The notes under the pieces: model-generated
Told to the model about the DNA's origin: nothing
The model's database searches: none
Seen by the model: the letters and a program-made list of their open reading frames with translations, nothing else
Assembly: GCF_029392075.1 (NCBI RefSeq)
Contig: NZ_CP113929.1
Coordinates: 248,001-312,000 of the forward strand
Length of the DNA stretch: 64,000 nt
Direction: 5' to 3'
DNA from: Bifidobacterium sp. ESL0704
Lineage (GTDB): Bacteria; Actinomycetota; Actinomycetes; Actinomycetales; Bifidobacteriaceae
Shown: piece after piece, positions 1 through 8,279 of the stretch
Position numbering within the stretch: the first letter of the stretch is position 1
How the letters are laid out: every line of letters starts with the position of its first letter
Position numbers and translations under genes: made by a program

Positions 1-1056
1 TACCGAGAGCCCGCCGCCGATGATGCGTTCAAGTTCCCCTTCGCGCAGTTCCTTGAAGTCTCCTCCGGTAAGGTAACGACCCACGTATTGGTATCCGTTG
101 GCCTTAAGGGTGTCGAGATGAGCTTGGGTGATTTCGAACCGGGTGTCGCATGCGAGTCCTTTGCGGCCGGTGTCGCCGCAGCTGATGAGCAGGCTTAGCC
201 AGGTCGCCAGGCCGGAGATGCCATCAACGGACAGGGCTACGCTTTTCTGGAACTGGCTGGTTTCGCTCTGGTAGCTGGATTTGGTGAAGTTGCCGTCGCC
301 GTAGCCGTTGACGTACAGGCACGCCGCCAGCAGGTAGGTGAACTCCGCGATGGCTGCGCCGGTGTAGGTGCGGCCCGCATAATCGGTCTGATGGCCGGTA
401 TAGGGGATCGTCGGAACTTTGCTTCGTGTGGACGGGCCGAAGTTGCCGTTCGCCACGGAGACAGGCATGCCTTCCAGCGCCTGCAGCATATAGATTGCCG
501 CTTTGTTGGTTGTCCGATCATAGATTCCGTCGCAAGGGATGATGCCGACGTAGGTGCCGTATCTGCCGTTCAGGTGCTGCTGAAATGTGCGGATGTGCTG
601 GTCGGAGTTGGGCAGAATTCTGAACTGGTCCATGGAAAGCAGCGCCTTCATGAGGTCGGCACTTACGTAGGTGCCGTCTCCGGAGATGCCTGCGTCTGCT
701 TCTAGTGAAGCTACGGCTTTTGCGGTGTTGCCGTCGTAGTGGTTGTCGAGATGCCCGTGCTGCCTGGTGTCGTAGCCCTTGCACCACAGTGCTCCTTGCA
801 GAATCGCGAACTTGTTGCTCGTAGTGGCAACTGTTGCGGGTTTCCTGATTGGGTTGGCGTTGTACTTCTGGCGGGTCTGGTTGCCGAAATTGTCGGACGG
901 TTCGCTGATGCCCATCTCGATCTGCAGCGCTCGCGTGAGCGCATAGATGGTGTGCCAGCCGGTATTGCCGTCCTCGGCGATTGGGTTGTATCCGTGTCGG
1001 CCCGTATAGGTCTTGTTGAGCCACTGCTGGGTGGCGAGAACCATTTTGTCTGTCAT
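1..1056 (-). CDS. DUF1906 (Rv2525c-like) glycoside-hydrolase-like protein, 3' end outside window
   Basis: The reading frame is open from an ATG at 1056 to the window edge (352 codons), so the C-terminus is missing. An AAGGAAGG ribosome-binding site lies just upstream of the start. The first ~250 residues look like repeated peptidoglycan-binding-type modules, with recurring G-x-D-G...T..A motifs. From about residue 300 the sequence reads TRFEITQAHLDTLKANGYQY and then VGRYLTGG, the start of the DUF1906 (Rv2525c-like) barrel found in Gram-positive secreted or phage-associated proteins. No signal peptide is visible. The gene is divergent from the small XRE regulator at 1158 and shares its promoter region. 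Function is not established; a role in cell-wall or phage biology is inferred from the family only. Confidence 0.75.
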   Translation of the reverse strand, partial: MTDKMVLATQQWLNKTYTGRHGYNPIAEDGNTGWHTIYALTRALQIEMGISEPSDNFGNQTRQKYNANPIRKPATVATTSNKFAILQGALWCKGYDTRQHGHLDNHYDGNTAKAVASLEADAGISGDGTYVSADLMKALLSMDQFRILPNSDQHIRTFQQHLNGRYGTYVGIIPCDGIYDRTTNKAAIYMLQALEGMPVSVANGNFGPSTRSKVPTIPYTGHQTDYAGRTYTGAAIAEFTYLLAACLYVNGYGDGNFTKSSYQSETSQFQKSVALSVDGISGLATWLSLLISCGDTGRKGLACDTRFEITQAHLDTLKANGYQYVGRYLTGGDFKELREGELERIIGGGLSV

Positions 1057-1089
1057 AATAACCTTCCTTGTTGTTAATGGACAGTTATT

Positions 1090-1118
1090 AATGTAACCAA
1101 ACGGTTATGAAATGTCAA
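1090..1118 (-). promoter_or_regulatory. Promoter with internal operator palindrome
   Basis: On the minus strand, TTGACA (1118-1113) and TACATT (1095-1090) are separated by exactly 17 bp, a good promoter for the DUF1906 gene. The palindrome TAACCAAACGGTTA (1094-1107) overlaps the -10 end and spacer. It is a plausible binding site for the divergently encoded XRE protein; this is inferred from position only. Confidence 0.6.
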
Positions 1119-1157
1119 GATTGTGCTTCGAGAGAAACTTCCGGGTAGACTGAAGGC

Positions 1158-1406
1158 ATGACTGATTATGGGGAAAGCTTCGCCTCTGCGCTTGCCGCCG
1201 AGCTGCGTGCGCAGAAGGCCAGAAAAAAGGTGAGCGACGACCAGATATCACAGGCCGTCGGGGTGCATCGCGTGTCAGTGAGTCGTTATCTCACCGGCGA
1301 GCGGCCCATTCCCATGGTCGTTTTCGCTGACATGTGCCGGTTCCTTGAGGTTTCGCCGGTAAAAGTCATAGACAATGCCGAACAACAGGCTCGTGGGGAT
1401 GCCTAA
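1158..1406 (+). CDS. Small XRE-family helix-turn-helix regulator
   Basis: This 82-residue protein is almost entirely one HTH_XRE domain: a first helix rich in Ala and basic residues, then DQISQAVGVHRVSVSRYLTG (about residues 27-46) as the helix-turn-helix, then a third helix pair ending in FLEVSPVKV. The ATG at 1158 is preceded by a GAAGGC ribosome-binding site. It diverges from the DUF1906 gene with a 101-bp gap that carries a strong promoter and a TAACC/GGTTA palindrome, the usual arrangement for an autoregulating repressor. Such small XRE proteins are common in prophages and mobile cassettes; no integrase or phage structural gene is visible here. The fold assignment is secure, the target is inferred. 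Confidence 0.85.
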   Translation: MTDYGESFASALAAELRAQKARKKVSDDQISQAVGVHRVSVSRYLTGERPIPMVVFADMCRFLEVSPVKVIDNAEQQARGDA

Positions 1407-1451
1407 GCGATAGGCCGAGTCGGCGATGTCTGCCATGGTGGGCTCCTGCAT
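1275..1451 (-). CDS. Possible antisense small ORF overlapping the XRE gene
   Basis: A 58-codon minus-strand frame starts at ATG 1451 behind GAGGAAGGAAAC and runs into the XRE coding sequence. Its first half (DIADSAYRLGIPTSLLFGIV) lies partly outside the XRE gene and looks protein-like. The second half is antisense to a convincing domain, so it may be only a shadow frame. I recognise no family. Confidence 0.2.
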   Translation of the reverse strand: MQEPTMADIADSAYRLGIPTSLLFGIVYDFYRRNLKEPAHVSENDHGNGPLAGEITTH

Positions 1452-1779
1452 CCCGTTTCCTTCCTCGAACATTTGTTCGAATAAATATATTATACAACGA
1501 ATTTTTACGGGATTTGACCATTTTGCGTTTTTCCTTGATGAGGGGCAAAACAGGAATTCTGAATCCTTGATATTTGTTTTCCGGGATTGTGTTTCACTGT
1601 GTTTGCAGAACAGCCTATACCGTGATTGTTTTTGTTGCTGATCCGGCTGGTATTGTTGCGGACAAGATAAATGGCGTCATACGGTTTTATCTGTATGACG
1701 CCATTCTGATTGATGGGGCATGAAGCTTTATCGGTTTTGATTAAACTCGCTATCCGGTTGGCCCACCCCGTGGATTTTG
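1407..1779. other. Intergenic, with a 13-bp perfect hairpin
   Basis: No gene is supported here apart from the doubtful antisense ORF at the left edge. The stretch is AT-richer than its surroundings. The only clear structure is a hairpin with a 13-bp perfect stem (1670-1682 with 1693-1705) and a 10-nt loop, placed between the ends of the convergent XRE and esterase genes. It lacks a clean T-run on either strand, so it may be a weak bidirectional terminator. Confidence 0.6.
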
Positions 1780-2604
1780 CTATTTTGCGAAATTGCGCTT
1801 GATCCACGCGGCCCAAAGGCTCGGCCAGACCTGGGCGCTCGGCTCGATCTGCGCGGCGTTACCAGCGGCGGCCGTCTCGGTGGTAGCCAAGGCGAGGCTA
1901 TGCGGACCTTGCGGGAAGAGATGCGCTTCGACGCTCACCCCGGCTTCGACGCAGGCGTTGATGAAGAGCAGCGAGTTCTGCACCGGCACCACGGCGTCGG
2001 TGATGGTCTGCCAGATGAAGGTCGGCGCGGTCTTGGCGTCGACGTGCTTCTCGCAGGAGATCTCGTCGAGCATCTTCTGGTCGCTCTTCTTGTCTCCAAG
2101 CAGCTTGGTGATGGTGCCTTCGTGGCGGTATTCGCCGGCAGTCAGCACCGGGTAGCCCAGCGCCAGACCGTTGGCGCGCACCGCGTCCGGATCGTAGCCG
2201 TTGGCGCGCATGACGTCATCGCCGGTGGTGGTGGCCATCGACGCGGCGAGCTGACCTCCGCAGGAGAAACCGATGACGGTGACGGCCTGTGGATCGACGT
2301 GCCATTCCTTGGCGTTGTCGCGGATGAGCTTCATGGCTTCGGCGCCCTCAAGCATCTGCACCGGATAGCGCGAAGGTGCGATGGAGTAGCGCAGCACGAA
2401 CGCCTGCACACCGGCCCCAAGCGCCATCATTGCGATGGGCTCTGCCTCGCGGTCGGTGACCTTGTTGAAGCCACCACCGGGGAAGATGAGCACCGCCGGA
2501 CGGCGTCGATCCGGGTCGATTTCCTTGGAATTGTCGATGATGTAGCCGGTCAGGCTTGCCTCACTGCCATCGATGCCCTTGATGGTCTTGGTGATGTATT
2601 GCAT
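1780..2604 (-). CDS. Alpha/beta hydrolase, carbohydrate-esterase-like (BD-FAE/acetylesterase type)
   Basis: This 274-residue cytosolic protein shows the alpha/beta-hydrolase fold. FPGGGF at 41-46 forms the oxyanion-hole segment, G-F-S114-C-G-G is the nucleophile elbow, and Asp203 (ITDAVVPV) and His235 (QGPHSLA) are the likely partners. Length and motif order fit small esterases such as acetyl-xylan or feruloyl esterases (the BD-FAE-like family). No signal peptide is present. It is divergent from rsmI with a 144-bp gap. Being close to hemicellulose genes, it could remove acetyl or feruloyl groups from imported oligosaccharides; that is inference. The stop TAG lies at 1782-1780. Confidence 0.8.
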   Translation of the reverse strand: MQYITKTIKGIDGSEASLTGYIIDNSKEIDPDRRRPAVLIFPGGGFNKVTDREAEPIAMMALGAGVQAFVLRYSIAPSRYPVQMLEGAEAMKLIRDNAKEWHVDPQAVTVIGFSCGGQLAASMATTTGDDVMRANGYDPDAVRANGLALGYPVLTAGEYRHEGTITKLLGDKKSDQKMLDEISCEKHVDAKTAPTFIWQTITDAVVPVQNSLLFINACVEAGVSVEAHLFPQGPHSLALATTETAAAGNAAQIEPSAQVWPSLWAAWIKRNFAK

Positions 2605-2748
2605 GATGTCCCTTCTTCCGTGGCCGATCGCCTGCGTATGTTGGTACTTCTCACGATGTATACGCGGTGCCGGCGTCTACCTTGGATTTTAGGAAGCTTG
2701 CCAGACGGTTCGACGTCCTGCGTCATCGCGGTGGTGGATACTTGAAGT

Positions 2749-3744
2749 ATGCAGACTAGTGATATGGAATCCGAGGAATATGAAACCGTCGTCCGCGACG
2801 CGACGGAACACGAGGCCGGCGAGCAGAACATGGCGCAGAACGGCGTGATGGTCGAGATTCCGCGCGGAACGGTGGTGCTGGCGGCGACGCCGATCGGCAA
2901 TGTCGGCGACGCTTCGGCTAGGCTGCGGGCGCTGATTGAGCGCGCGGATATCGTCGCTGCGGAAGACACGCGACGGCTTTACGATCTGGCGAACCGGCTC
3001 GGCGTGCATGTCGGCGGGCGTGTGGTGGCCAACCATGACCACAACGAACGTGCGAAGGCCGACGGTCTCTTGGACGAGGTCGAACGCGGGGCGACCGTCT
3101 TGGTGGTTTCGGACGCGGGCATGCCCACTGTCAACGACCCGGGCGTGGCCATCGTGCGCCGCGCCATCGAGCGCGACCTGCCGGTGACCTGCGCTCCCGG
3201 CCCGTCAGCGGTGCTTGACGCGCTCGCGCTTTCCGGCCTGCCGACCGACCGGTTCTGCTACGAGGGGTTCGTGCCTCGCAAGCGGGGCGAACGCATCCAG
3301 CGCTTCCGCTCCTTGCTGGGTGAGCGGCGCACGATCGTCTTCTACGAGACCCTGCACCGCATCGCCGAGACAATGGATGATTTGCTTGAAATGTTCGGCC
3401 CGAATCGCCCGATGGCCCTGTGCCGCGAGTTGACGAAGGACTACGAGCAGATCCGCCGCGGCACTATCGCCGAAATCCACCAGTCGGTGGTCGACGACCC
3501 GCCGCGCGGCGAAATCGTCTTGGTCATCGGCGGCGCGAGCGAGGAAGAAGCGTTGAAGGCGGGCGAAGCGACGGCGACGGTCCTGAGTGTCGATGATCTG
3601 GCTGCGCTCGCCGTCGAGCGTTCCGCCAAAACCGACGAGCGTATCAAGGACGCCATCGCCGAAGTGGTCAAGGAACATCCGCTTCCTGATGGCTCGCTGC
3701 CGAACCGTAAGGCCATCTACACTGCCGCTCTCAAGCTGAAGTGA
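2749..3744 (+). CDS. rsmI: 16S rRNA (cytidine-1402-2'-O)-methyltransferase RsmI
   Basis: RsmI methylates the ribose of C1402 in 16S rRNA using S-adenosylmethionine. The SAM-dependent tetrapyrrole-methylase fold is clear: VLAATPIGNVGD near residues 44-55, AAEDTRR, then VVSDAGMPTVNDPG, then the GPSAV loop, then FVPRKRGER. A C-terminal helical segment ends in NRKAIYTAALKLK, as in other RsmI proteins. At 331 residues it is longer than the usual ~280-290 because of an acidic N-terminal extension of about 35 residues. ATG 2749 has a weak ribosome-binding site; ATG 2830 is an alternative start that would give the typical length. Confidence 0.93.
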   Translation: MQTSDMESEEYETVVRDATEHEAGEQNMAQNGVMVEIPRGTVVLAATPIGNVGDASARLRALIERADIVAAEDTRRLYDLANRLGVHVGGRVVANHDHNERAKADGLLDEVERGATVLVVSDAGMPTVNDPGVAIVRRAIERDLPVTCAPGPSAVLDALALSGLPTDRFCYEGFVPRKRGERIQRFRSLLGERRTIVFYETLHRIAETMDDLLEMFGPNRPMALCRELTKDYEQIRRGTIAEIHQSVVDDPPRGEIVLVIGGASEEEALKAGEATATVLSVDDLAALAVERSAKTDERIKDAIAEVVKEHPLPDGSLPNRKAIYTAALKLK

Positions 3745-3861
3745 GTGGGCTGAGGCGTCGAGAGCGAAGTTAAAACGTATAGATGATGATATTTCGTTAA
3801 TGTCCAGTCTTTTATGATATAAAACGGCGTGTTGTCGATTTAATGGAAGGAGGTGATTTTG

Positions 3862-3960
3862 ATGTTCGGACCTATTGTTGGCCCTCTTATCGGTGCTTTT
3901 CACGCGATACTCGGCCCTTTGAACGGGTTGATTCCTTTCCTGGTGCATCTTTTCTTCTGA
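3862..3960 (+). CDS. 32-residue hydrophobic peptide with a very strong ribosome-binding site
   Basis: The ATG is preceded by GGAAGGAGGTGATTTTG, close to the ideal Shine-Dalgarno, and a TATGAT -10-like box lies at 3813-3818. The peptide is almost entirely hydrophobic. It begins MFGPIVGPLIGAFHAILG, continues PLNGLIPF and ends in VHLFF. It has no charged residue; two His are the only ionisable side chains. Gly-Pro pairs recur (GP at 3-4, 7-8 region and 18-19). It lies 117 bp after rsmI and 139 bp before the chosen GH127 start. It could be a leader peptide, a membrane microprotein or a leaderless bacteriocin-like peptide. I recognise no family. Confidence 0.6.
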   Translation: MFGPIVGPLIGAFHAILGPLNGLIPFLVHLFF

Positions 3961-4099
3961 TTGATGTACAGGTAAGATAAGAATCGGAGTAGGCATCGCG
4001 TTCGTTATGTGGAGCGATCGAGTAGACAACCTAGCAGCAGAAGCTGGTGCCTCTCCTTTGATTGGCAGCTTGAGTTCGGTACGAGGGAATGTGGTTTCA

Positions 4100-6373
4100 A
4101 TGACGATGATGAATAACAAATCCTGTAACGAATGCACTTTAAAGAAAGATTCCCTGGTTGCCACGCACAGCAAACCGCTGCCGTTCAAGGATGTGACGGT
4201 GGATGACGCCTTCTGGGGTGCCGAACAGGAGCTGGTGCGCACGCAGGTGCTGCCATTCCAGTGGCGTGCGCTGAACGACCAGGTACCGGGCGCCTCGCCG
4301 AGCTACTGCATGCACAATTTCAAGGCCGCGGCCGCGCAGAACCAGCGTGCGAACGACGCGAAGGCCGGCGGGAAGGCATACACGCCGCCAACTTACACCG
4401 ACCGTGGATTCAACGTGCTACCCGACGATCCGGCACATCCCGATGCCGACAAATTCTACGGATTCGTCTTCCAGGACACGGATTTCTCCAAGTGGATCGA
4501 GGCGGTCGGCTATTCGCTGGCACACCATCCCGACGCCGAGCTCGAGGCGACGGCCGACGGTGCGATCGACATCGTCTGCGCCGCCCAGCAGCCCAACGGC
4601 TATCTCGATACCTATTACATCCTCAACGGCATGGACCGGCACTTCACCAACCTCAAAGACCACCATGAGCTCTACTGCATGGGCCATCTGATCGAAGGTG
4701 CGGTCTCCTATTATCAGGGCACCGGCAAGGCGGAACTGCTGCACGCCGCCGAGCGTTTCGCGGACTACGTCGCTTCCGTTTTCGGCACGGATCCCGGCAA
4801 ATTGCATGGTTATCCGGGCCATGAGATCGCCGAAATGGCGCTGGTCCGGCTTGCCGAGGCGACCGGCAAGCGTCGATATCTTGACCTGGCCTCATATTTC
4901 GTCCACCAGCGCGGCACCTCGCCGCTCTATTTCGAGGCCGAGGACCACGCTCGCTCCGAACACGACGGCACGCCGTTTGTGGCGAACGACAACTGGCCCA
5001 AGCCCTACGCCTATTATCAGGCGCATGAGCCGGTGGCTGACCAGCGCGAAGCCGTGGGTCACGCAGTGCGCGCCGGCTACCTCTACTCCGGTGTCGCCGA
5101 CGTGGTGCGGCTGACCGGCGACAAGAAGCTCAACGAGGCCATCCATGCCATCTGGCGCAACATCGTCGACAGAAAGCTCTACATCACCGGCGGTGTGGGC
5201 GGCACGGCAGTCGGCGAGTCGTTCTCCTATGACTACGACCTGCCCAACGACCTGGCCTATTCCGAAACCTGCGCGGCGATCGCGCTCGTCTTCTTCGCGC
5301 GTCGGATGCTCGAGCTGGAGCCGAAAGGGGAGTACGGCGACGTGATGGAGCTGGCGCTTTACAACACGGCGCTGGCGGGCATGGCGTTGGACGGCAAGAG
5401 TTTCTTCTACGTCAATCCGCTTGAGGTGCGTCCAGAGACCTCGCGCAATCACGACGTGCGTTTCGAGCATGTCAAGGACGTGCGGCAAAAGTGGTTCGGC
5501 TGCGCCTGCTGCCCGCCGAATATCGCGCGGCTGGTCGAAAGCGTGCAGGAATACGCCCACACCCTTTCCGACGATGGAACCACGCTGTTCACGCACCTGT
5601 ATATCGGAGGGGACACAACCTTCGAAGTGGGTTCTGCGTCGGTGCGTCTGGCCATGACCTCCGAACTGCCGTGGAGCGGCAAGGCTAGGGCCAGTGTTCA
5701 TATTGACGGTTCGCAGGTTGATCGAGCGGCGATGGCATTGGCCTTCCGCCTGCCTTCCTGGGCAGGCAATGCCGGGGACGTTGCGAATACGGTGTCGGCA
5801 AGCGGCGAGAAATCCGGTGATATCACGCGCGAGATTCGCGATGGCTACCTCTACCTTTCCGGCACTTGGCGCGAGGGTGATAGTGTGACGTTCGATTTCC
5901 CGATGCCGGTGAATATGGTCGCGGCCAACCCGAAGGTCAGCGAGGATGCGGGCAAGGTCGCCTTTATGCGCGGCCCGATCGTCTATTGCGCCGAGGAACA
6001 CGACAACGGCGACCAGTTGCATCGTCTCCATGTCGATGCCGGCAAGGTGGGTGCCAACGCCGAAAACGTGACCGTGCGGACGTTCGATTTCCATGCAGGG
6101 GCGCAGGGAATCGACGCCAAAGGCACCGGCGAGGTCGAGCCGGTGACACGGTCGATGGTCAGGCTCGAGGTTCCCGCCTGGCGCGATGATGATACGGAGA
6201 CAACCGACAAGACGCAAGATTCAAGTACCGGCTCGGTGGCGACAGTAAGGAGTCCGTTGTACTCCCGTTGGCAGCCGGCAAAGCGCAAACCGGTGACGGC
6301 CACGCTGATTCCGTATTTCGCGTGGGCCAATCGCGGCGAAAACGAGATGCGTGTCTTCCTCGACATCCGTTAG
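4100..6373 (+). CDS. GH127 beta-L-arabinofuranosidase
   Basis: GH127 enzymes release L-arabinofuranose from beta-1,2-arabinobiosides using a Zn-bound cysteine as nucleophile (established for HypBA1 of Bifidobacterium longum). From the chosen start the protein has 757 residues. The key residues are all visible with the expected spacing: acid/base Glu373 (VGESFSYDYD), Zn ligands Glu389 and Cys391 (SETCAAI), and Cys470-Cys471 in the CACCPPN motif, Cys470 being the likely nucleophile. No signal peptide is present, so it acts on imported sugars. The frame is open from 4007, but ATG 4100 has GAGGGA upstream and the conserved sequence begins soon after (KPLPFKDVTVDDAFW). It is ~100 residues longer than HypBA1. 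It is convergent with the next GH43 gene. Confidence 0.92.
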   Translation: MTMMNNKSCNECTLKKDSLVATHSKPLPFKDVTVDDAFWGAEQELVRTQVLPFQWRALNDQVPGASPSYCMHNFKAAAAQNQRANDAKAGGKAYTPPTYTDRGFNVLPDDPAHPDADKFYGFVFQDTDFSKWIEAVGYSLAHHPDAELEATADGAIDIVCAAQQPNGYLDTYYILNGMDRHFTNLKDHHELYCMGHLIEGAVSYYQGTGKAELLHAAERFADYVASVFGTDPGKLHGYPGHEIAEMALVRLAEATGKRRYLDLASYFVHQRGTSPLYFEAEDHARSEHDGTPFVANDNWPKPYAYYQAHEPVADQREAVGHAVRAGYLYSGVADVVRLTGDKKLNEAIHAIWRNIVDRKLYITGGVGGTAVGESFSYDYDLPNDLAYSETCAAIALVFFARRMLELEPKGEYGDVMELALYNTALAGMALDGKSFFYVNPLEVRPETSRNHDVRFEHVKDVRQKWFGCACCPPNIARLVESVQEYAHTLSDDGTTLFTHLYIGGDTTFEVGSASVRLAMTSELPWSGKARASVHIDGSQVDRAAMALAFRLPSWAGNAGDVANTVSASGEKSGDITREIRDGYLYLSGTWREGDSVTFDFPMPVNMVAANPKVSEDAGKVAFMRGPIVYCAEEHDNGDQLHRLHVDAGKVGANAENVTVRTFDFHAGAQGIDAKGTGEVEPVTRSMVRLEVPAWRDDDTETTDKTQDSSTGSVATVRSPLYSRWQPAKRKPVTATLIPYFAWANRGENEMRVFLDIR

Positions 6374-6382
6374 TTGATATAC

Positions 6383-6448
6383 AGGTCGGCCGATAGTCAT
6401 ACAGGAATAGCGGAATTCCAGCGTTTCTGTATAGCTATCGGCCGACCT
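6383..6448. terminator. Large hairpin between convergent genes, GGAATTCC-centred repeat copy 1
   Basis: A 14-bp perfect stem (6383-6396 AGGTCGGCCGATAG with 6435-6448) is extended by an inner ATACAG/CTGTAT pair around a GGAATTCC core. It lies between GH127 (ends 6373) and the GH43 gene (minus strand, ends 6459) and probably terminates both. The loop sequence is shared, inverted, with the hairpin at 8201-8259. Confidence 0.75.
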
Positions 6449-6458
6449 TTGTGTTTGG

Positions 6459-8174
6459 CTACTGTCGTGCACCCCAGATGCAGAGGTTGTTGCCGAGCGC
6501 GGAGAAGGTCATGGCCGGCTTGCCGTCGGACTCGCGCGGCAGCACGGCGAAGACGCCGGTGTAAGTGGTTGTGCCCAGCGTGATGCGCATCGAGCCGTTG
6601 CCGCAGATGTCACCGGTCCCGGCGCCGCCCTTGCCGCGGTGGTCCAATGTATGCCCGTTGCCTGAAAGTCGCCACTGGCCGCAGGTGATGTTGCCGTCCG
6701 TCGCGGTGACGGATGCGTTATTGCCGATGATGCCGGCTGATGCCAACGTGCGCGGATCCTCCCCGCTTACGCGTCCGTTTGAATGCAACCGAATATGTAC
6801 GGGGGTATTGACTCCGTGCCAGTGCCCGTTTTCGTCGTGTGTGCCGTCGAAGTAAGTGTCCTGACGAAGGACGGTCAGCTCATAGTCTCCGGCGATGCTG
6901 GCGATTTCAGCGGGGTTATGCGGTGCAATGCCGACAGCTCCAGAGTATTCGTAAGGTGCGGCGACCAGCCAGCCGTCATCGGTGGCGTAGAGCTCACGCA
7001 CGCGCGTTTCGTAGTCGTTGTCGTCGCGGCCGATGAAGCGGGTGTGATAGACCATGAACATCCGCCCATCCTCGCGCATCAGCGCCGAGTTGTGGCCCTG
7101 CGAGATCTCCACATCGTCCCAATCGGGCTGGGTGGTCTCGTCCTTGCCGTCCGGATTCGTCGGATTCGTGGTCTGGCCGGCCTTGGTGAACCCGCCGCTC
7201 CATGCGACCGAGGCGAGTAGCCGCACGCCGGCCTTGCCGGTCCAATTGTCAGCGATTTCGCCGTGGGAAATCGCAGGATTGCCAGCTTGGTCGAGGTAAG
7301 GCCCGGTGAGGTTGCGCGAGCGGAAGACACGGATCTGGTAGCCACCCGTCCTACCGAGCCCGCCGTAGGAGAGCATGAGATACCACCAGCCGTTGGCGTT
7401 GAGGAAATAAGAGCCTTCGCCGGAGTTGCTGTAGCCCCCGCCGATTTTGATACCGTAATACGGGTCGCTCGCATCGTGGACAAGTGGATAGGTGGTCGTG
7501 TAGTCACGCAGTCCGGTTTTCGGGTCGAGCCTAATCATCCAGAGTCCGCCGAACCACGATCCGAAGCTCATCCACATGTCGCCGCGTTCGTCGATCACCG
7601 GTGCCGCGTCGATGGCGTTGATATGCGAGTCTTTGAGTGACTGGTAGCGTGTCAGCGGCCCTGACGCTTCGTCGCCAAGCACGCGCGGTACGTCGGTTTT
7701 CTTGACGTTGTCGGGTTTGAATCCGGAATAGACCACCGGCCCCACATACGTCCAGTCGTTTTCGAGATGGTCGGCGGTCAAGAGGACGATGACCGACTGG
7801 TAATGCTCGCCGTTGACGGAAAGGTACATGCACCACTTGCCCATCGTCGGGTTGAAGATGACGTCCGGCGCCCAGGTATTGCCGGAAAGCGGCGAACCAT
7901 TCAAGCCGATTTGTGGCCATTGTTGCCAAATCGGCCCGAGCAGTGTCTCGAAATCGTCGGTGAGATTATTGCTCATCGGCTCCCAGTTGACGAGGTCGGT
8001 GCTGCGGGCGAAACGCCGGTGCGTGCCGAAGAGATAGTAGACCCCGTTCTCCTCGGCGATGGCCGGGTCGTGAATCGGCACGCGCCCTTTGGGCAACGGG
8101 AATTCAAAGAACCCCTGCGGCGTATGAGGCACCCGTACCGGCAGACGTCGTGTAGTAATCGTTGAAATAGCCAT
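6459..8174 (-). CDS. GH43 endo-arabinanase-like enzyme with C-terminal beta-barrel, cytosolic
   Basis: This 571-residue protein carries a five-bladed GH43 propeller followed by a C-terminal beta-barrel (GH43_C-like), the architecture of B. subtilis Abn2-type arabinanases. Visible motifs are the catalytic base Asp36 (PIHDPAI), YYLFGTHRRFARSTDLVNW, INAIDAAP with the pKa-modulating Asp, GSWFGGLWM, and NSGEGSY with the catalytic acid Glu. There is no signal peptide, unlike its paralogues at 8280 and 13656, so it probably works on imported arabino-oligosaccharides. A ~25-residue insert (GFTKAGQTTNPTNPDGKDET) sits before VEISQGHNSAL. It lies downstream of the lipoprotein GH43 on the same strand, with a hairpin in the 105-bp gap. 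Confidence 0.88.
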   Translation of the reverse strand: MAISTITTRRLPVRVPHTPQGFFEFPLPKGRVPIHDPAIAEENGVYYLFGTHRRFARSTDLVNWEPMSNNLTDDFETLLGPIWQQWPQIGLNGSPLSGNTWAPDVIFNPTMGKWCMYLSVNGEHYQSVIVLLTADHLENDWTYVGPVVYSGFKPDNVKKTDVPRVLGDEASGPLTRYQSLKDSHINAIDAAPVIDERGDMWMSFGSWFGGLWMIRLDPKTGLRDYTTTYPLVHDASDPYYGIKIGGGYSNSGEGSYFLNANGWWYLMLSYGGLGRTGGYQIRVFRSRNLTGPYLDQAGNPAISHGEIADNWTGKAGVRLLASVAWSGGFTKAGQTTNPTNPDGKDETTQPDWDDVEISQGHNSALMREDGRMFMVYHTRFIGRDDNDYETRVRELYATDDGWLVAAPYEYSGAVGIAPHNPAEIASIAGDYELTVLRQDTYFDGTHDENGHWHGVNTPVHIRLHSNGRVSGEDPRTLASAGIIGNNASVTATDGNITCGQWRLSGNGHTLDHRGKGGAGTGDICGNGSMRITLGTTTYTGVFAVLPRESDGKPAMTFSALGNNLCIWGARQ

Positions 8175-8200
8175 TGATGAACTCCTTCAATAATCGCATA

Positions 8201-8259
8201 TCGGCATATACAACAATGAAAACGTTGGAATTCCGCCATTTCGATGTTGCGTATGCCGA
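8201..8259. repeat. GGAATTCC-centred hairpin repeat, copy 2
   Basis: TCGGCATA (8201-8208) pairs with TATGCCGA (8252-8259), and inside it CAACA pairs with TGTTG. The loop holds AAACGTTGGAATTCCGC, matching in inverted orientation the loop of the hairpin at 6383-6448. It sits between two same-strand GH43 genes and can act as a terminator or processing site. Confidence 0.65.
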
Positions 8260-8279
8260 CAAGCGATAGAAACTCGGTG

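Noticed and set aside
1777..2745. 322-codon plus-strand ORF
   Set aside because: Complementary to the esterase, whose catalytic triad and fold are clear on the minus strand.
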